Shown in pieces: positions 24,979 to 33,522 of a stretch of 64,000 bases of DNA. The stretch is from Phenylobacterium montanum. Its GTDB lineage: Bacteria > Pseudomonadota > Alphaproteobacteria > Caulobacterales > Caulobacteraceae. The stretch is from the NCBI RefSeq assembly GCF_018135625.1, contig NZ_CP073078.1:2512501-2576500 (forward strand), read 5' to 3'. Under the pieces are notes generated by a model. It saw only the letters and a list, made by a program, of their open reading frames with translations. It did no database searches and was not told where the DNA came from. Positions within the stretch are counted from its first letter, which is position 1. Every line of letters begins with the position of its first letter. The position numbers were made by a program, and so were the translations under genes.

Positions 24979-25092
24979 CATGCCTCCCAAGGCCGGCGTC
25001 GGCTCAAGTCGATCGACTTAAGGGACCGATCCATACCAACGCAACGATTTCGCGCTGAAAGCGAAGGTCGCACTTGAGCCTCGCCGATAAAT

Positions 25093-25109
25093 CTGCATCA
25101 ATGCTGCTT
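25093..25109. promoter_or_regulatory. Operator copy 3 (divergent region of TetR and SnoaL/CMD genes)
   Basis: CTGCATCAATGCTGCTT at 25093-25109 (core GCATCA-A-TGCTGC, 25095-25107) matches the other three sites; the reverse strand reads AAGCAGCATTGATGCAG. It lies between the regulator gene (start 24978, leftward) and the SnoaL-like gene (start 25155, rightward), the classic position for an autoregulatory TetR operator. Confidence 0.72.
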
Positions 25110-25154
25110 AATTGTCCGCAAAAATTTTACTTAGGCGAAGAAGGGAGAGTCGGC

Positions 25155-25664
25155 TTGGATTCGGGGGGGCTCCAGCGGCTGTTGGACGAGGCGGAATGCC
25201 GGACGCTGTTGATGCGCTATGGCCCCGCCGTGGACTGGCGTGACCGAACTGAGCTTGACCGCCTTTTTTGGCCAGACGCCGACGTCGATCTGGGAGTCTT
25301 CAAGGGTCTCGGCGCTGAAACGCCGGAATTCCTGATCCAGAACGCGGGCCAATCGTTGCGGCGCTGGCATGTCAGCAGCAGCCTGAGCCTTAAGGTCGAT
25401 GGCGAAAGCGCCTATGCCGAAAGCTATGCTGTGACCCATGCCATCACCGGCGACGGGTCCGCCGAAATGGCGTCGCACCTGTTCTTGGGCCGCTACCTCG
25501 ACCGGCTTGAGAAGCGCGGCGGCGAGTGGCGCATAGCGTCGCGCCGCTACCTTCTGCATGGCCAGGTCAGCGACGCCTACGTGGACAATCCGGCCCTGGC
25601 GCAGATGACCAAGGCGGACGACCTGGGCCCGGCCCATCCGCTGTTTTCCCGAAATCGCGCCTGA
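25155..25664 (+). CDS. SnoaL-like (NTF2 fold) protein
   Basis: A 169-residue SnoaL-like protein: LQRLLDEAECRTLLMRYGPAVDWRDRTEL, LFWPDADVDLG, RRWHVSSSLSLKVDG, and RYLDRLEKRGGEWRIASRRYLLHGQVSD. The Tyr-x4-D, HVSS and C-terminal segments match the family used for bile-acid dehydratase-like and related proteins. I chose TTG 25155 as start because AGGGAG lies 7 bp upstream; the frame is open from 25074 but that would put the operator inside the gene. First gene of a two-gene operon with the CMD protein. Confidence 0.75.
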   Translation: MDSGGLQRLLDEAECRTLLMRYGPAVDWRDRTELDRLFWPDADVDLGVFKGLGAETPEFLIQNAGQSLRRWHVSSSLSLKVDGESAYAESYAVTHAITGDGSAEMASHLFLGRYLDRLEKRGGEWRIASRRYLLHGQVSDAYVDNPALAQMTKADDLGPAHPLFSRNRA

Positions 25665-25711
25665 CCGCCAGGCCCCGCGTGGCGTGAGCGCCCATCCAAT
25701 CAGGAGGATCG

Positions 25712-26308
25712 ATGACCCGGATCACCAAGGTGCCCGTCTCTGAATGGGATGAAGAACTCAGGACGATGGTGGCGGCCGATGAGGCCACTTCGGTCGAACA
25801 GGGTATGTACAGGGTGCTGGCGCATACGCCGGAACTCGGTAAGGCCGTCGCCGTGTTCGGTGGGAGCGTCTTTGGCAGCCGCACGCTGCCGCGGCGCCTG
25901 ATTGAACTCGTGCGGCTGCGCATCGCCTTTCACAATCAATGCCGCAGCTGCATGGCGCTTCGCTATCACTCGGCCATCGACGACGGGCTGACGGAAGGCG
26001 CCGTCTGCTCGCTCGAAAAGCCGCAAGAGGCGGCCGACCTCAGCGAGGCCGAAAAGGCGGCGCTGCTCTATGCCGATCGCTCGGCGATCGATCACTTTTC
26101 GATCGGCGACGCCGATTTCGATGCGCTACGCAAGCAATTCACCGAAGCCGAGATCGTCGAGCTCGGGGTGTTCATCGCCTTCTTCATCGGCTTTGGCCGC
26201 CTGTCGGCCGCCTGGAGCATGACCGAGGACCTGCCGGAGGGCTACCAGGCCAGCGGCGAACAGATCCTGGCGCCATGGGCGCAGGAAGCGGTGCTGGTTC
26301 GGGGCTGA
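25712..26308 (+). CDS. Carboxymuconolactone decarboxylase (CMD) family protein
   Basis: A 198-residue CMD/AhpD-fold protein. The redox-type motif CRSCMALRYHSA (C-x2-C-x6-H) lies near residues 77-88 after LIELVRLRIAFHNQ. This motif makes it more like the AhpD-type peroxidase or alkylhydroperoxidase branch than classical gamma-carboxymuconolactone decarboxylase. AGGAGGATCG precedes ATG 25712. It follows the SnoaL-like gene by 47 bp and is closed by a strong terminator at 26338. Probable role: detoxification or decarboxylation in the same pathway. Confidence 0.82.
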   Translation: MTRITKVPVSEWDEELRTMVAADEATSVEQGMYRVLAHTPELGKAVAVFGGSVFGSRTLPRRLIELVRLRIAFHNQCRSCMALRYHSAIDDGLTEGAVCSLEKPQEAADLSEAEKAALLYADRSAIDHFSIGDADFDALRKQFTEAEIVELGVFIAFFIGFGRLSAAWSMTEDLPEGYQASGEQILAPWAQEAVLVRG

Positions 26309-26337
26309 ACCGGCGCCTTATTGCGGGCGCTGCCGCA

Positions 26338-26370
26338 GAGGCGCTCCCTGATGGGAGCGCCTCATTTTTT
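26338..26370 (+). terminator. Intrinsic terminator between convergent genes
   Basis: An 11-bp perfect stem (GAGGCGCTCCC at 26338-26348 with GGGAGCGCCTC at 26353-26363), a TGAT loop and ATTTTTT directly after. It ends the SnoaL/CMD operon; the reverse complement has A-rich sequence ahead of it and may weakly stop the P450 transcript coming from the other side. Confidence 0.92.
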
Positions 26371-26376
26371 CGGCGT

Positions 26377-27612
26377 TCATCTGACTGGGTCAAACGAGAC
26401 GTTCAGCGATCCCAGCGCGCGCAGGACGAAGCCCGGGACGTGCTCGAACGTGTTCTTGCCGGGCGTGAGCCGCAGATTCGGCAGGCGATCGAGGAGGGCC
26501 GCGAAGGCGATATTCTGCTCCAGCCGCGACAGGCCGGCGCCCGGACAGTGGTGCTCGCCCTGGCTGAAGGCCATGTGCCGGATCGCATTGGACCGGTCGA
26601 GGTCCAGCCGGTCGGGGTCCTTGAACACCGACGGATCCCGGTTCGCCGCCGCGAAGCGTAGATGCACCATGGCGCCTTTCGGTATCGGCACGCCGCGGAT
26701 CTCGGTGTCGCGGGTCACGGTCCGATAGAGCCCTTGGGTCGGCGATTCCAGGCGCAGGACCTCCTCGGTGAAAACGCGGATCCTGCTCGTGTCGCTCTTG
26801 AGGCGCTCGTAGATCGCCGGCTCTCTCAGCATGAGCCACAGGCCGGAGGTGAGCGAAAAGGTCGTGGTCTCGTTCCCGCCGATATAGAGATGATCGAGCA
26901 TGGAGATGATCTCGGCGTCCTCGAGCGGCCGGTCCCCATCGAATTTCGCATTGACGAGATGGCTGATGATATCGTCCTTCGGCGCGCGGCGACGCTCGTC
27001 GATATGCGACTTGAGATAGGCCTGGAAGGCCACGCCATGCTCCGCAACCCAGATCTCCTGTTCCAGGCTCAGCCCCCGCGCAAACGGCGCGGCCCAGGCG
27101 GCTGACCAGACCTTGAGCTGTGGGATGTCTTCGAGCGGCAGGCCCAGCAGCGCCGTGATGACCATGGTCGGAAGGGGCTCGGCGAAGGCGCTGACGAAAT
27201 TGATCTCGCCGTCCTGCTGGAAGCCGTCGATGAGGTCATCGACGATCTTTTCGATCAATGGCCGAGCGCGCTCGAGCGACTCACCCAGAAAGAAGTGATC
27301 GACCAGCGCCCGGTACTTCTTGTGCTCTGGCGGATCGACGGCGAGGGGAAACTGCTTCGGCCACCCCCGCTCTGTGTAGATAGCCCGCGCCTCCGGATAT
27401 TGCAGGAGAGATTCTCCGCCGTACTTCTCGCGCTCGTTAGAGAAGGTGTCATTGTCGCGCACCACAGCGGCGATGTCCTCATATCGCGTCAGCACGAACA
27501 TGTTCAAGTCCGGCGTCTTGTACACCGGAGCCGCCACGCGGAGCTGGGTGTAGGTCTCGTACCAGGTCTTGTGGGCGTCTGGGCCGAACAGGTCCGGTGT
27601 GGGCGACTTCAT
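26377..27612 (-). CDS. Cytochrome P450
   Basis: A 411-residue soluble bacterial P450. The I-helix shows GGNETTTFSLTSG, the K-helix E-x-x-R is in FTEEVLRLESP, and the haem ligand Cys is in MAFSQGEHHCPGAGLSRLE (F-x2-G-x-H-x-C-x-G). RBS GAGGGAA precedes ATG 27612. It is divergent from a small monooxygenase gene; operator copy 4 lies in the shared region. No ferredoxin is adjacent. Likely a hydroxylase for the substrate taken up by the TonB receptors. Confidence 0.95.
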   Translation of the reverse strand: MKSPTPDLFGPDAHKTWYETYTQLRVAAPVYKTPDLNMFVLTRYEDIAAVVRDNDTFSNEREKYGGESLLQYPEARAIYTERGWPKQFPLAVDPPEHKKYRALVDHFFLGESLERARPLIEKIVDDLIDGFQQDGEINFVSAFAEPLPTMVITALLGLPLEDIPQLKVWSAAWAAPFARGLSLEQEIWVAEHGVAFQAYLKSHIDERRRAPKDDIISHLVNAKFDGDRPLEDAEIISMLDHLYIGGNETTTFSLTSGLWLMLREPAIYERLKSDTSRIRVFTEEVLRLESPTQGLYRTVTRDTEIRGVPIPKGAMVHLRFAAANRDPSVFKDPDRLDLDRSNAIRHMAFSQGEHHCPGAGLSRLEQNIAFAALLDRLPNLRLTPGKNTFEHVPGFVLRALGSLNVSFDPVR

Positions 27613-27652
27613 GGCGTTCCCTCAGAAATTTTGTCGCAATCGCAACAATCGC

Positions 27653-27681
27653 TTGTCAAGCAGCACTGCTGCATGAAACAT
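27653..27681 (+). promoter_or_regulatory. Promoter with operator copy 4 (divergent P450 / monooxygenase operons)
   Basis: TTGTCA (27653-27658), a 17-bp spacer and AAACAT (27676-27681) face right; the spacer plus one base on the left holds AAGCAGCACTGCTGCAT (27658-27674), identical to operator copy 2 on the opposite strand. On the minus strand TTGACA also occurs here facing the P450 gene, so the site can control both directions. Confidence 0.78.
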
Positions 27682-27732
27682 ATGACCTCAATGAAGCCCG
27701 GTCAAACGAGAACCGGACAGGGAGGGCGTATA

Positions 27733-28143
27733 GTGGCGACCATCATCGCGCATATACGTGTGAAGCCTGGTCGAGAGGCGGCTTTCGAGCAGACGGCCCG
27801 AACGATGTTCGCGGCCTCGCATGGCAATGAGAAAGCGCTCAGGCGCTACGAGTACTGGCGCTCCCAAGAGCCGGGGAAATACTACTGCCTGCTCGCGTTC
27901 GACGACTATGTCGGATTCATGATTCATCAGTCCAGCCCACACCATGAGGCGGCCGCTGCGCCCCTGATGGACCTGATTGCTGAGCTTCGGCTGGAATGGA
28001 TCGATCCCGTTCAGGGCGCCTCGCCGTTGCCGGCCACCCACGCGCGGCCGCTGCCGCCGGACGCCGGTCCCGTCATGCGCCGCTATGCCGAGATGATGCC
28101 GGTCGCGACAGCTGACTGGTGGGATCCGTTGCGCGAAGCCTGA
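27733..28143 (+). CDS. Antibiotic-biosynthesis-monooxygenase-like (ABM) protein
   Basis: A 136-residue protein with an ABM-type ferredoxin-like fold: VATIIAHIRVKPGREAAFEQTARTMF, RRYEYWRSQEPGKYYCLLAFDDYVGFMIHQSSPHHEAA. A C-terminal tail of about 40 residues follows. GTG 27733 is chosen since GGAGGG lies 6 bp upstream; the frame stays open further left but would overlap the promoter and operator. First gene of the plus-strand operon ABM, SDR, Rieske, TonB receptor. The family includes cofactor-free oxygenases. Confidence 0.75.
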   Translation: MATIIAHIRVKPGREAAFEQTARTMFAASHGNEKALRRYEYWRSQEPGKYYCLLAFDDYVGFMIHQSSPHHEAAAAPLMDLIAELRLEWIDPVQGASPLPATHARPLPPDAGPVMRRYAEMMPVATADWWDPLREA

Positions 28144-28192
28144 CAGCGCCGGCGATCGCCGGGCCAGACAACAAAGAAGGAGGAAGCCGCAG

Positions 28193-28927
28193 ATGGGACG
28201 AGTCGCAGGCAAGGTCGCGCTGATCACCGGCGGCGCGCGCGGACAGGGGGCCGCCCATGCGCGACGCCTTTCCGAGGAGGGGGCCAAGGTGGTGATCAGC
28301 GATATCCGGGACCAGGAGGGCCATGCCCTGGCGGCCGCTTTGGACGCCGAATACCTGACCCATGACGTCGGCTCGGATTCATCCTGGCGCGAGACCATGG
28401 AAACCGTGCGCGCCCGCTACGGTCGCCTGGACGTGCTTGTGAACAATGCCGGCATCGCCATCATGGCGGGGCTGGCGGAGACCGACGCCGCCCTGTTCGA
28501 GCGAACCGTCCGCGTGAACCAGCTCGGCGTATTCCTCGGTATCAAGTACGGCGCGGAGCTGATGAAGGCCACACGCGGCGGCTCGATCATCAACATCTCT
28601 TCGATCACCGCCCTGAAGTCGGAGCCTCGCTATATCGCGTATACCTCGACCAAATGGGCTGTCCGGGGCCTGACCCGCGCCGCCGCGCTCGAACTCGCCC
28701 CCCTCGGAATCCGCGTCAATACGATCTTTCCGGGCATCATCGACACACCGATGCTGACCGACTCTGTGCCAGGCCTGGATGTCGCCCAGTTCGGGGCTGC
28801 AAACACGCCCCTGGGCAGGGTCGGCGTGCCGGACGATGTCGCCTCCGCGATCGTCTTCCTCGCCTCCGACGAAAGCAGCTTCATCACCGGCGCCGAATTG
28901 GCGGTCGACGGGGGCGTCTGCGCCTGA
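28193..28927 (+). CDS. Short-chain dehydrogenase/reductase
   Basis: A 244-residue SDR of the 3-alpha/20-beta hydroxysteroid dehydrogenase-like group: LITGGARGQGAAHARRLSEEGA, NNAGIAI, ISSITALKSEPRYIAYTSTKWA (Ser, Tyr-x3-Lys) and ITGAELAVDGGVCA. The GGARGQG cofactor loop is typical of NAD-dependent enzymes acting on cyclic secondary alcohols. AAGGAGG lies before ATG 28193. It is between the ABM protein and the Rieske oxygenase and probably oxidises a ring alcohol made by the oxygenases. Confidence 0.9.
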   Translation: MGRVAGKVALITGGARGQGAAHARRLSEEGAKVVISDIRDQEGHALAAALDAEYLTHDVGSDSSWRETMETVRARYGRLDVLVNNAGIAIMAGLAETDAALFERTVRVNQLGVFLGIKYGAELMKATRGGSIINISSITALKSEPRYIAYTSTKWAVRGLTRAAALELAPLGIRVNTIFPGIIDTPMLTDSVPGLDVAQFGAANTPLGRVGVPDDVASAIVFLASDESSFITGAELAVDGGVCA

Positions 28928-28940
28928 GGAGACCGGACAG

Positions 28941-30341
28941 ATGCATCAAGCGCCCCTCCAGTATCGTCCCGACCGTCACCCGTCGGAATCCTATGATGAC
29001 ATCTTGAACCGCGACACGCGGCCGGTTCCAGATTTCCTGCGCCAGGGCCCGACCCCCGATCTGGGGAGCGCGCCCGTTCCGGCTGCGAACTACTTCAGCC
29101 CCGAATATTTCGCGAAGGAGGTTGAATGTCTCTGGCCGAGGGTCTGGCAGATGGCCTGCCGGGAGGAGGAGATCGCCAATGTCGGCGACGTCCAACTCTA
29201 CGATATCGTGGGCAAATCCTTCATCATCGCCCGCACTGCGCCCGACGAGATCAAGGCCTTCTACAATTCGTGCCTTCACCGGGGCCGTAAGCTGGCGACC
29301 CTGAGCGGCTGCAAGCCGGAATTCCGCTGCCCCTTTCACGGCTTCACCTGGAACCTCGACGGCAGCTTCAAGGAGAACCCCATCGCCTGGGATTTTCCCC
29401 AGTGGCGAGACCGGGCGATGAACCTGCCTGAAGCCAAGGTCGATACCTGGGGCGGCTTCGTGTTCATCAACCTGGACCCCGAGGCTCAGCCCCTGGCCTC
29501 CGTGCTGGGACCGTTGGCGGAGCATTTCGAAGGCTACGGCTACGCTGATCGTTACAAGGTGGTCCACGTCGCCAAGGTGGTCCGTTGCAATTGGAAGGTG
29601 CTCGCCGAGGCTTTCATGGAGAGCCACCACTCGATCGCCACCCACCCGCAGATTCTGCCCTTCCTTGCTGACGCCAACAGCCAGTACGACGTCCTGACCG
29701 ACTTCGTCTCACGACAGTTCTCGGCCGGCGGGGTTCCCAGTCCTTTCGTGGCCGAACGCAACTATTCCGCGGCAGACATTGTCTACGCGATGCGCTCGAC
29801 CAGCGGCGGCGCGCGGCGCCGCGGCCAATCCGACGGGAATGTCCAAGTCCCCGCCGGCGTCTCCGCCCGCGCCTACGCCGCCGAACAGGCGCGGCAGGAG
29901 CTCTCCGCCGAGGACGGATGGGACTATTCCGCCGCCTCGGACGCCGAGATGGTCGACGCCCTGCTCTACAACGTCTGGCCGCATATGAGTTTCTGGGCCG
30001 GCTATGCGCCGAACCTGGTCTATCGCTGGCGGCCCGACGGCCTGGATCCCGAACGCGCGATCATGGACGTCATGATCCTCAAGCGGGCTCCGAAAGACGG
30101 CCCGCGGCCGCCACCCGCCGGCGTCCACGAACTGGGCGTCGATGAGCCCTGGAGCGATGCGCCCGAGCTTGGCCCGCTCGTCGGCATCTTCGAACAGGAC
30201 ATGGGCAACCTGCCCTTCGTGCAGGAAGGCCTGCGCGCCTCAGGCACGGGGCAGGTGCATTTCGGCCTCTACTCTGAACTGCGCATCCGCAAGCTGCACC
30301 AGATGATCGATCGCTTCATCGCGGCCGGCGAGCGCACCTGA
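28941..30341 (+). CDS. Rieske non-heme iron oxygenase, large subunit (sub-cluster B)
   Basis: A 466-residue oxygenase alpha subunit. Rieske ligands: SCLHRGRKLATLSG and RCPFHGFTWN. The catalytic iron motif is LAEAFMESHHSIATHPQ with the third ligand probably Asp in FEQDMGNLPFVQEGL. It is longer than the sub-cluster A oxygenase and only distantly similar to it, so the two probably act on different intermediates. Start ATG 28941 follows GAGGAGAC, 13 bp after the SDR stop. No beta subunit or reductase is nearby. Confidence 0.92.
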   Translation: MHQAPLQYRPDRHPSESYDDILNRDTRPVPDFLRQGPTPDLGSAPVPAANYFSPEYFAKEVECLWPRVWQMACREEEIANVGDVQLYDIVGKSFIIARTAPDEIKAFYNSCLHRGRKLATLSGCKPEFRCPFHGFTWNLDGSFKENPIAWDFPQWRDRAMNLPEAKVDTWGGFVFINLDPEAQPLASVLGPLAEHFEGYGYADRYKVVHVAKVVRCNWKVLAEAFMESHHSIATHPQILPFLADANSQYDVLTDFVSRQFSAGGVPSPFVAERNYSAADIVYAMRSTSGGARRRGQSDGNVQVPAGVSARAYAAEQARQELSAEDGWDYSAASDAEMVDALLYNVWPHMSFWAGYAPNLVYRWRPDGLDPERAIMDVMILKRAPKDGPRPPPAGVHELGVDEPWSDAPELGPLVGIFEQDMGNLPFVQEGLRASGTGQVHFGLYSELRIRKLHQMIDRFIAAGERT

Positions 30342-30390
30342 ACCAACACGATCCGGGCGGAAAACCGCCGGACTTCACACGGGGAATACC

Positions 30391-32841
30391 ATGGGCATGC
30401 TCTTCACTGACCGCGCCGGACGCAAATGGGTCCGGCCCAGCCGCCATGCGCCTTCAGTCGTTGGCGCGCTGGGTTGCTTTCTTCTGTTGAACCTGGGAAC
30501 GCCAGCGTTTGCGGACACAGCTGCGCCCGTCGCGGCGACCGCGCCAGACACGCTGGGGGAAGTTGTCGTCACGGCGCGCAAGCAATCCGAGAGCCTGCAG
30601 AAGGCCCCCCTTACCGTGACCGCGGTCTCCGGCGCCGAACTCGCCCGGTTTGGCTATGACAAGCCTGAAGATGTCACGAGCCGCATCCCGTCGCTGAACG
30701 TGTCGTGCTGTGGGTCGGGCTCCGGCGCACAGGTCAGCCTGCGGGGGGTCGGCTCGTCCTATCTATCGGCTGCGTTCGACTCGGCGGTGGCGCTCGATTT
30801 CGACGGGGTGGTCGTCAGCAGCATGCGTGTCCTGCAATCGGGTTTCTTCGACATGCAGCAGATCGAAGTCCTCAAAGGGCCCCAGTCTCTCTACTTCGGC
30901 AAGAGCGCCTCGGCTGGCGTGCTGTCCTTCAAGTCCGCCGACCCGACCAATCATTGGGAATACGGCGGCAAAGCTTCCTATGAGTTCGAGCAACGGGGCG
31001 AAACGCTCGAATCTTACGTGTCCGGCCCGTTGACGGACAATCTGGGCCTGCGCCTGGCCGCTCAATACAACAATATCGACGAGGTCCTGCACAACTCGGC
31101 GCCGGGGGTCGCCCATCCGGACCGCGGAGAGACCAACGCCAACGTCCGCGCGACCCTGCAGTGGAAGCCGAGCGATTCCTTTTCCGCAAACCTCAAACTC
31201 AATTTCGTCCACCACGATGCCGACGGCAGCATCCGCAACTCCGTCGTGGCCTGCGGAAAGAACGGGGTCGCCGATCCCATCAGCCTGGCCGGCGGCGCGT
31301 TTCTCATCCCCGCAGGGTACAACTGCGACACCTCAGGCAATCACTACGTCCTGCCCGACATAGCTCCGCCGCTGGCGATCAAGGCGCCGCTTGGGAAGGA
31401 TTTCAACAACGGCGTGCCGTACGCCAATTCCGACATCTACTTCGGTCGGCTGAAATTCGACTGGAAGCTCGGCGAGCACCTCACGCTCGCCTCAGTCACC
31501 GGCTATCTTGACCAGCAATCCGTCGACTTTGACGCCTTCAGCTATGGCGGCGTGCTCAATGGGGCCAGCTTTGGGACCGGCGCCGGACTGGCCTACAACA
31601 ACCTGCGCCAGTTCAGCCAGGAGGTGCGGCTGGCCAGCAGCTTCAGCGGGCCGCTGAACTTCATGGTCGGCGCCTTCTACGAGCAGCGCCATATCGAGTT
31701 CAACACTTCGCAAAATGCGATCAACATCGCGGCGTTGGCTGGCCCGGACCCGGTCACGGGCTATACATCCGACTGGTACAAGGAACACCTCACCCATACC
31801 GACGCGATATCGGCCTTCGGCAGCGTGAACTATGACATTACAAGCCAACTGAAGCTATCAGGCGGGGTTCGCTGGACCCACGAGAAGAAGGATCAGGAGA
31901 TTTCTGTTCCGTACGACAGCATCATCCTGACCAGTTTGTATGGGTTTGCGCCGAGCGGTTTCGCCGCTGCGCCGATCTATTACAAGGACAGCAACGTCTC
32001 GCCGGAGGTTTCGCTCAGCTACCAGCCGACGAAGGACCTCAACTTCTATGCGGCGTACAAGGAGGGTTACAAATCCGGCGGCATCGACAATAGCGCCCTG
32101 CCCTCCAACGCCCTGATCGGCCTGTCCAGTCCGGACGCCGCCGTCCGCGCCGCGACGGCCGCCGCCCTCGTCTACAAGGCGGAAACTGCAAAGGGCGGCG
32201 AGATCGGGGTGAAGTCGCAATGGTTCGGCCGCACCCTCACGCTCAACGCCTCGATCTACGACTATGTCTTCCAGAACCTGCAACTGCAGATCTTTGATGG
32301 CGTGGCCGTTCAGTTCCACACCACCAACGCCGGCGAGCTGACCTCTCGCGGCGCGGACCTGGATTTCAGATGGCTGACCCCGATCGACGGCCTGAGCTTC
32401 TTTGGCGCACTGGCCTATACGGACGCGACCTACACCAAGTCCTTCGTGCCGGACCCCGTCAGCGGCGCCGACCTGAAGGGGCGCGCATCGTCAGGGGCCC
32501 CGAAATGGTCTGGCAACGTCGCCGCGAACTACCATGCGCCGGTGGGAAACAGCTACAGGTTCGACCTCACGGGTAATCTGCAGTTCAAGACCAGCTACTA
32601 CACCCGTGACGGCAGCCCGTCGGACTATGTGCAGGGCTCATCTGCGACCTTCGACCTGGCAAGTTCCATCGGCCCGGACAGCGGTCGCTGGGCGCTGGCG
32701 CTGGTCGGCACGAACCTGACGGACAAGCGAACGGTGACCTCCAGCGGTCCGCGGCCGTTCCTGCCGGCAAGCGGGGACGACGTGATCCTCAACCTGAGCG
32801 AAGGGCGCAAGGTCTTTGTCCAGGCGTCGTTCAAATTCTAG
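30391..32841 (+). CDS. TonB-dependent outer-membrane receptor (sub-cluster B)
   Basis: An 816-residue receptor: N-terminal signal segment (VVGALGCFLLLNLGTPAFA), TonB-box-like LGEVVVTARKQSESLQKAPL, plug motifs VSLRGVGSSY, QIEVLKGPQSLYFGKSASAG, and a barrel ending in KVFVQASFKF. The plug carries an unusual CCGSGSG in place of the NSGSG seen in the other receptor. It is the last gene of the operon started by the ABM gene and probably takes up the same or a related hydrophobic substrate. Confidence 0.92.
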   Translation: MGMLFTDRAGRKWVRPSRHAPSVVGALGCFLLLNLGTPAFADTAAPVAATAPDTLGEVVVTARKQSESLQKAPLTVTAVSGAELARFGYDKPEDVTSRIPSLNVSCCGSGSGAQVSLRGVGSSYLSAAFDSAVALDFDGVVVSSMRVLQSGFFDMQQIEVLKGPQSLYFGKSASAGVLSFKSADPTNHWEYGGKASYEFEQRGETLESYVSGPLTDNLGLRLAAQYNNIDEVLHNSAPGVAHPDRGETNANVRATLQWKPSDSFSANLKLNFVHHDADGSIRNSVVACGKNGVADPISLAGGAFLIPAGYNCDTSGNHYVLPDIAPPLAIKAPLGKDFNNGVPYANSDIYFGRLKFDWKLGEHLTLASVTGYLDQQSVDFDAFSYGGVLNGASFGTGAGLAYNNLRQFSQEVRLASSFSGPLNFMVGAFYEQRHIEFNTSQNAINIAALAGPDPVTGYTSDWYKEHLTHTDAISAFGSVNYDITSQLKLSGGVRWTHEKKDQEISVPYDSIILTSLYGFAPSGFAAAPIYYKDSNVSPEVSLSYQPTKDLNFYAAYKEGYKSGGIDNSALPSNALIGLSSPDAAVRAATAAALVYKAETAKGGEIGVKSQWFGRTLTLNASIYDYVFQNLQLQIFDGVAVQFHTTNAGELTSRGADLDFRWLTPIDGLSFFGALAYTDATYTKSFVPDPVSGADLKGRASSGAPKWSGNVAANYHAPVGNSYRFDLTGNLQFKTSYYTRDGSPSDYVQGSSATFDLASSIGPDSGRWALALVGTNLTDKRTVTSSGPRPFLPASGDDVILNLSEGRKVFVQASFKF

Positions 32842-33522
32842 GAAGGGAGGCCAGTCGCCACAGGCTGAAATCGCGATGCGGTTTGGTCGGGGCCTAACCG
32901 GTGCTGGCTCAGCTGAGTTCAGTCATGGTACTTGGCCGAAAGACTTGAGGCTGACGATGCCAAGTAAAATCGGCATCAACTCCGTGCGGCCGACCTCCCC
33001 GGTCGCGGTCAACCTTTGGCCGGGCTCAGGCTCGACCGCCTATTTTTACATGCCGTCGGCATTGAGGCCTGCAGGAAGGCTGTATCGGCAAGTTGAGGCT
33101 GGCGAACGGCTAGAGCGGTGTGGCTGCAGAACCCTTCGGTAGCAAGGTCCGCTCTAGGGAAACAAACGCGACCTTAGGCGGGACGGGGGATGACCGCAAA
33201 TGGCGCCCCCTGCTCCTGAGGACCTCTTATGCCCCTCCTGCACACTACCCGCCCAACGCCATGAGAGAATCAAGACCTTCGCCTAGATTGTGTCGGCCCA
33301 AGGCCGTCGCGGCTGCGGCGATGGTCGAACCGGAGCACCTCGCCCGAGACGGATTTAAGGATTCTGCTGAGCCCGAAGCGTTCAGCAAGGAACGATCGAC
33401 CTGCGGCGGATTGACCAGCCTCCCAACTGATATTCTCTTTTTAAGCTGCACATTCGAAAACGGATTCAATTTCATAGAGACAGAAGTGGCAGCCGTGGCG
33501 CCTTCATCGCAAACCGAATGCC
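32842..33522. other. Intergenic stretch without a supported gene
   Basis: This 681-bp stretch between the TonB receptor and the histidine kinase gene contains only short open frames with atypical composition. One inverted repeat is present: CTAGAGCGG (33110-33118) and CCGCTCTAG (33149-33157), with a 30-nt loop and no T-tract. It may be a weak transcription end for the receptor operon. I see nothing else. Confidence 0.6.

Noticed and set aside
33110-33157. Inverted repeat CTAGAGCGG/CCGCTCTAG as an intrinsic terminator
   Set aside because: The loop is 30 nt and no T-tract follows on either strand; kept only as an unexplained repeat.
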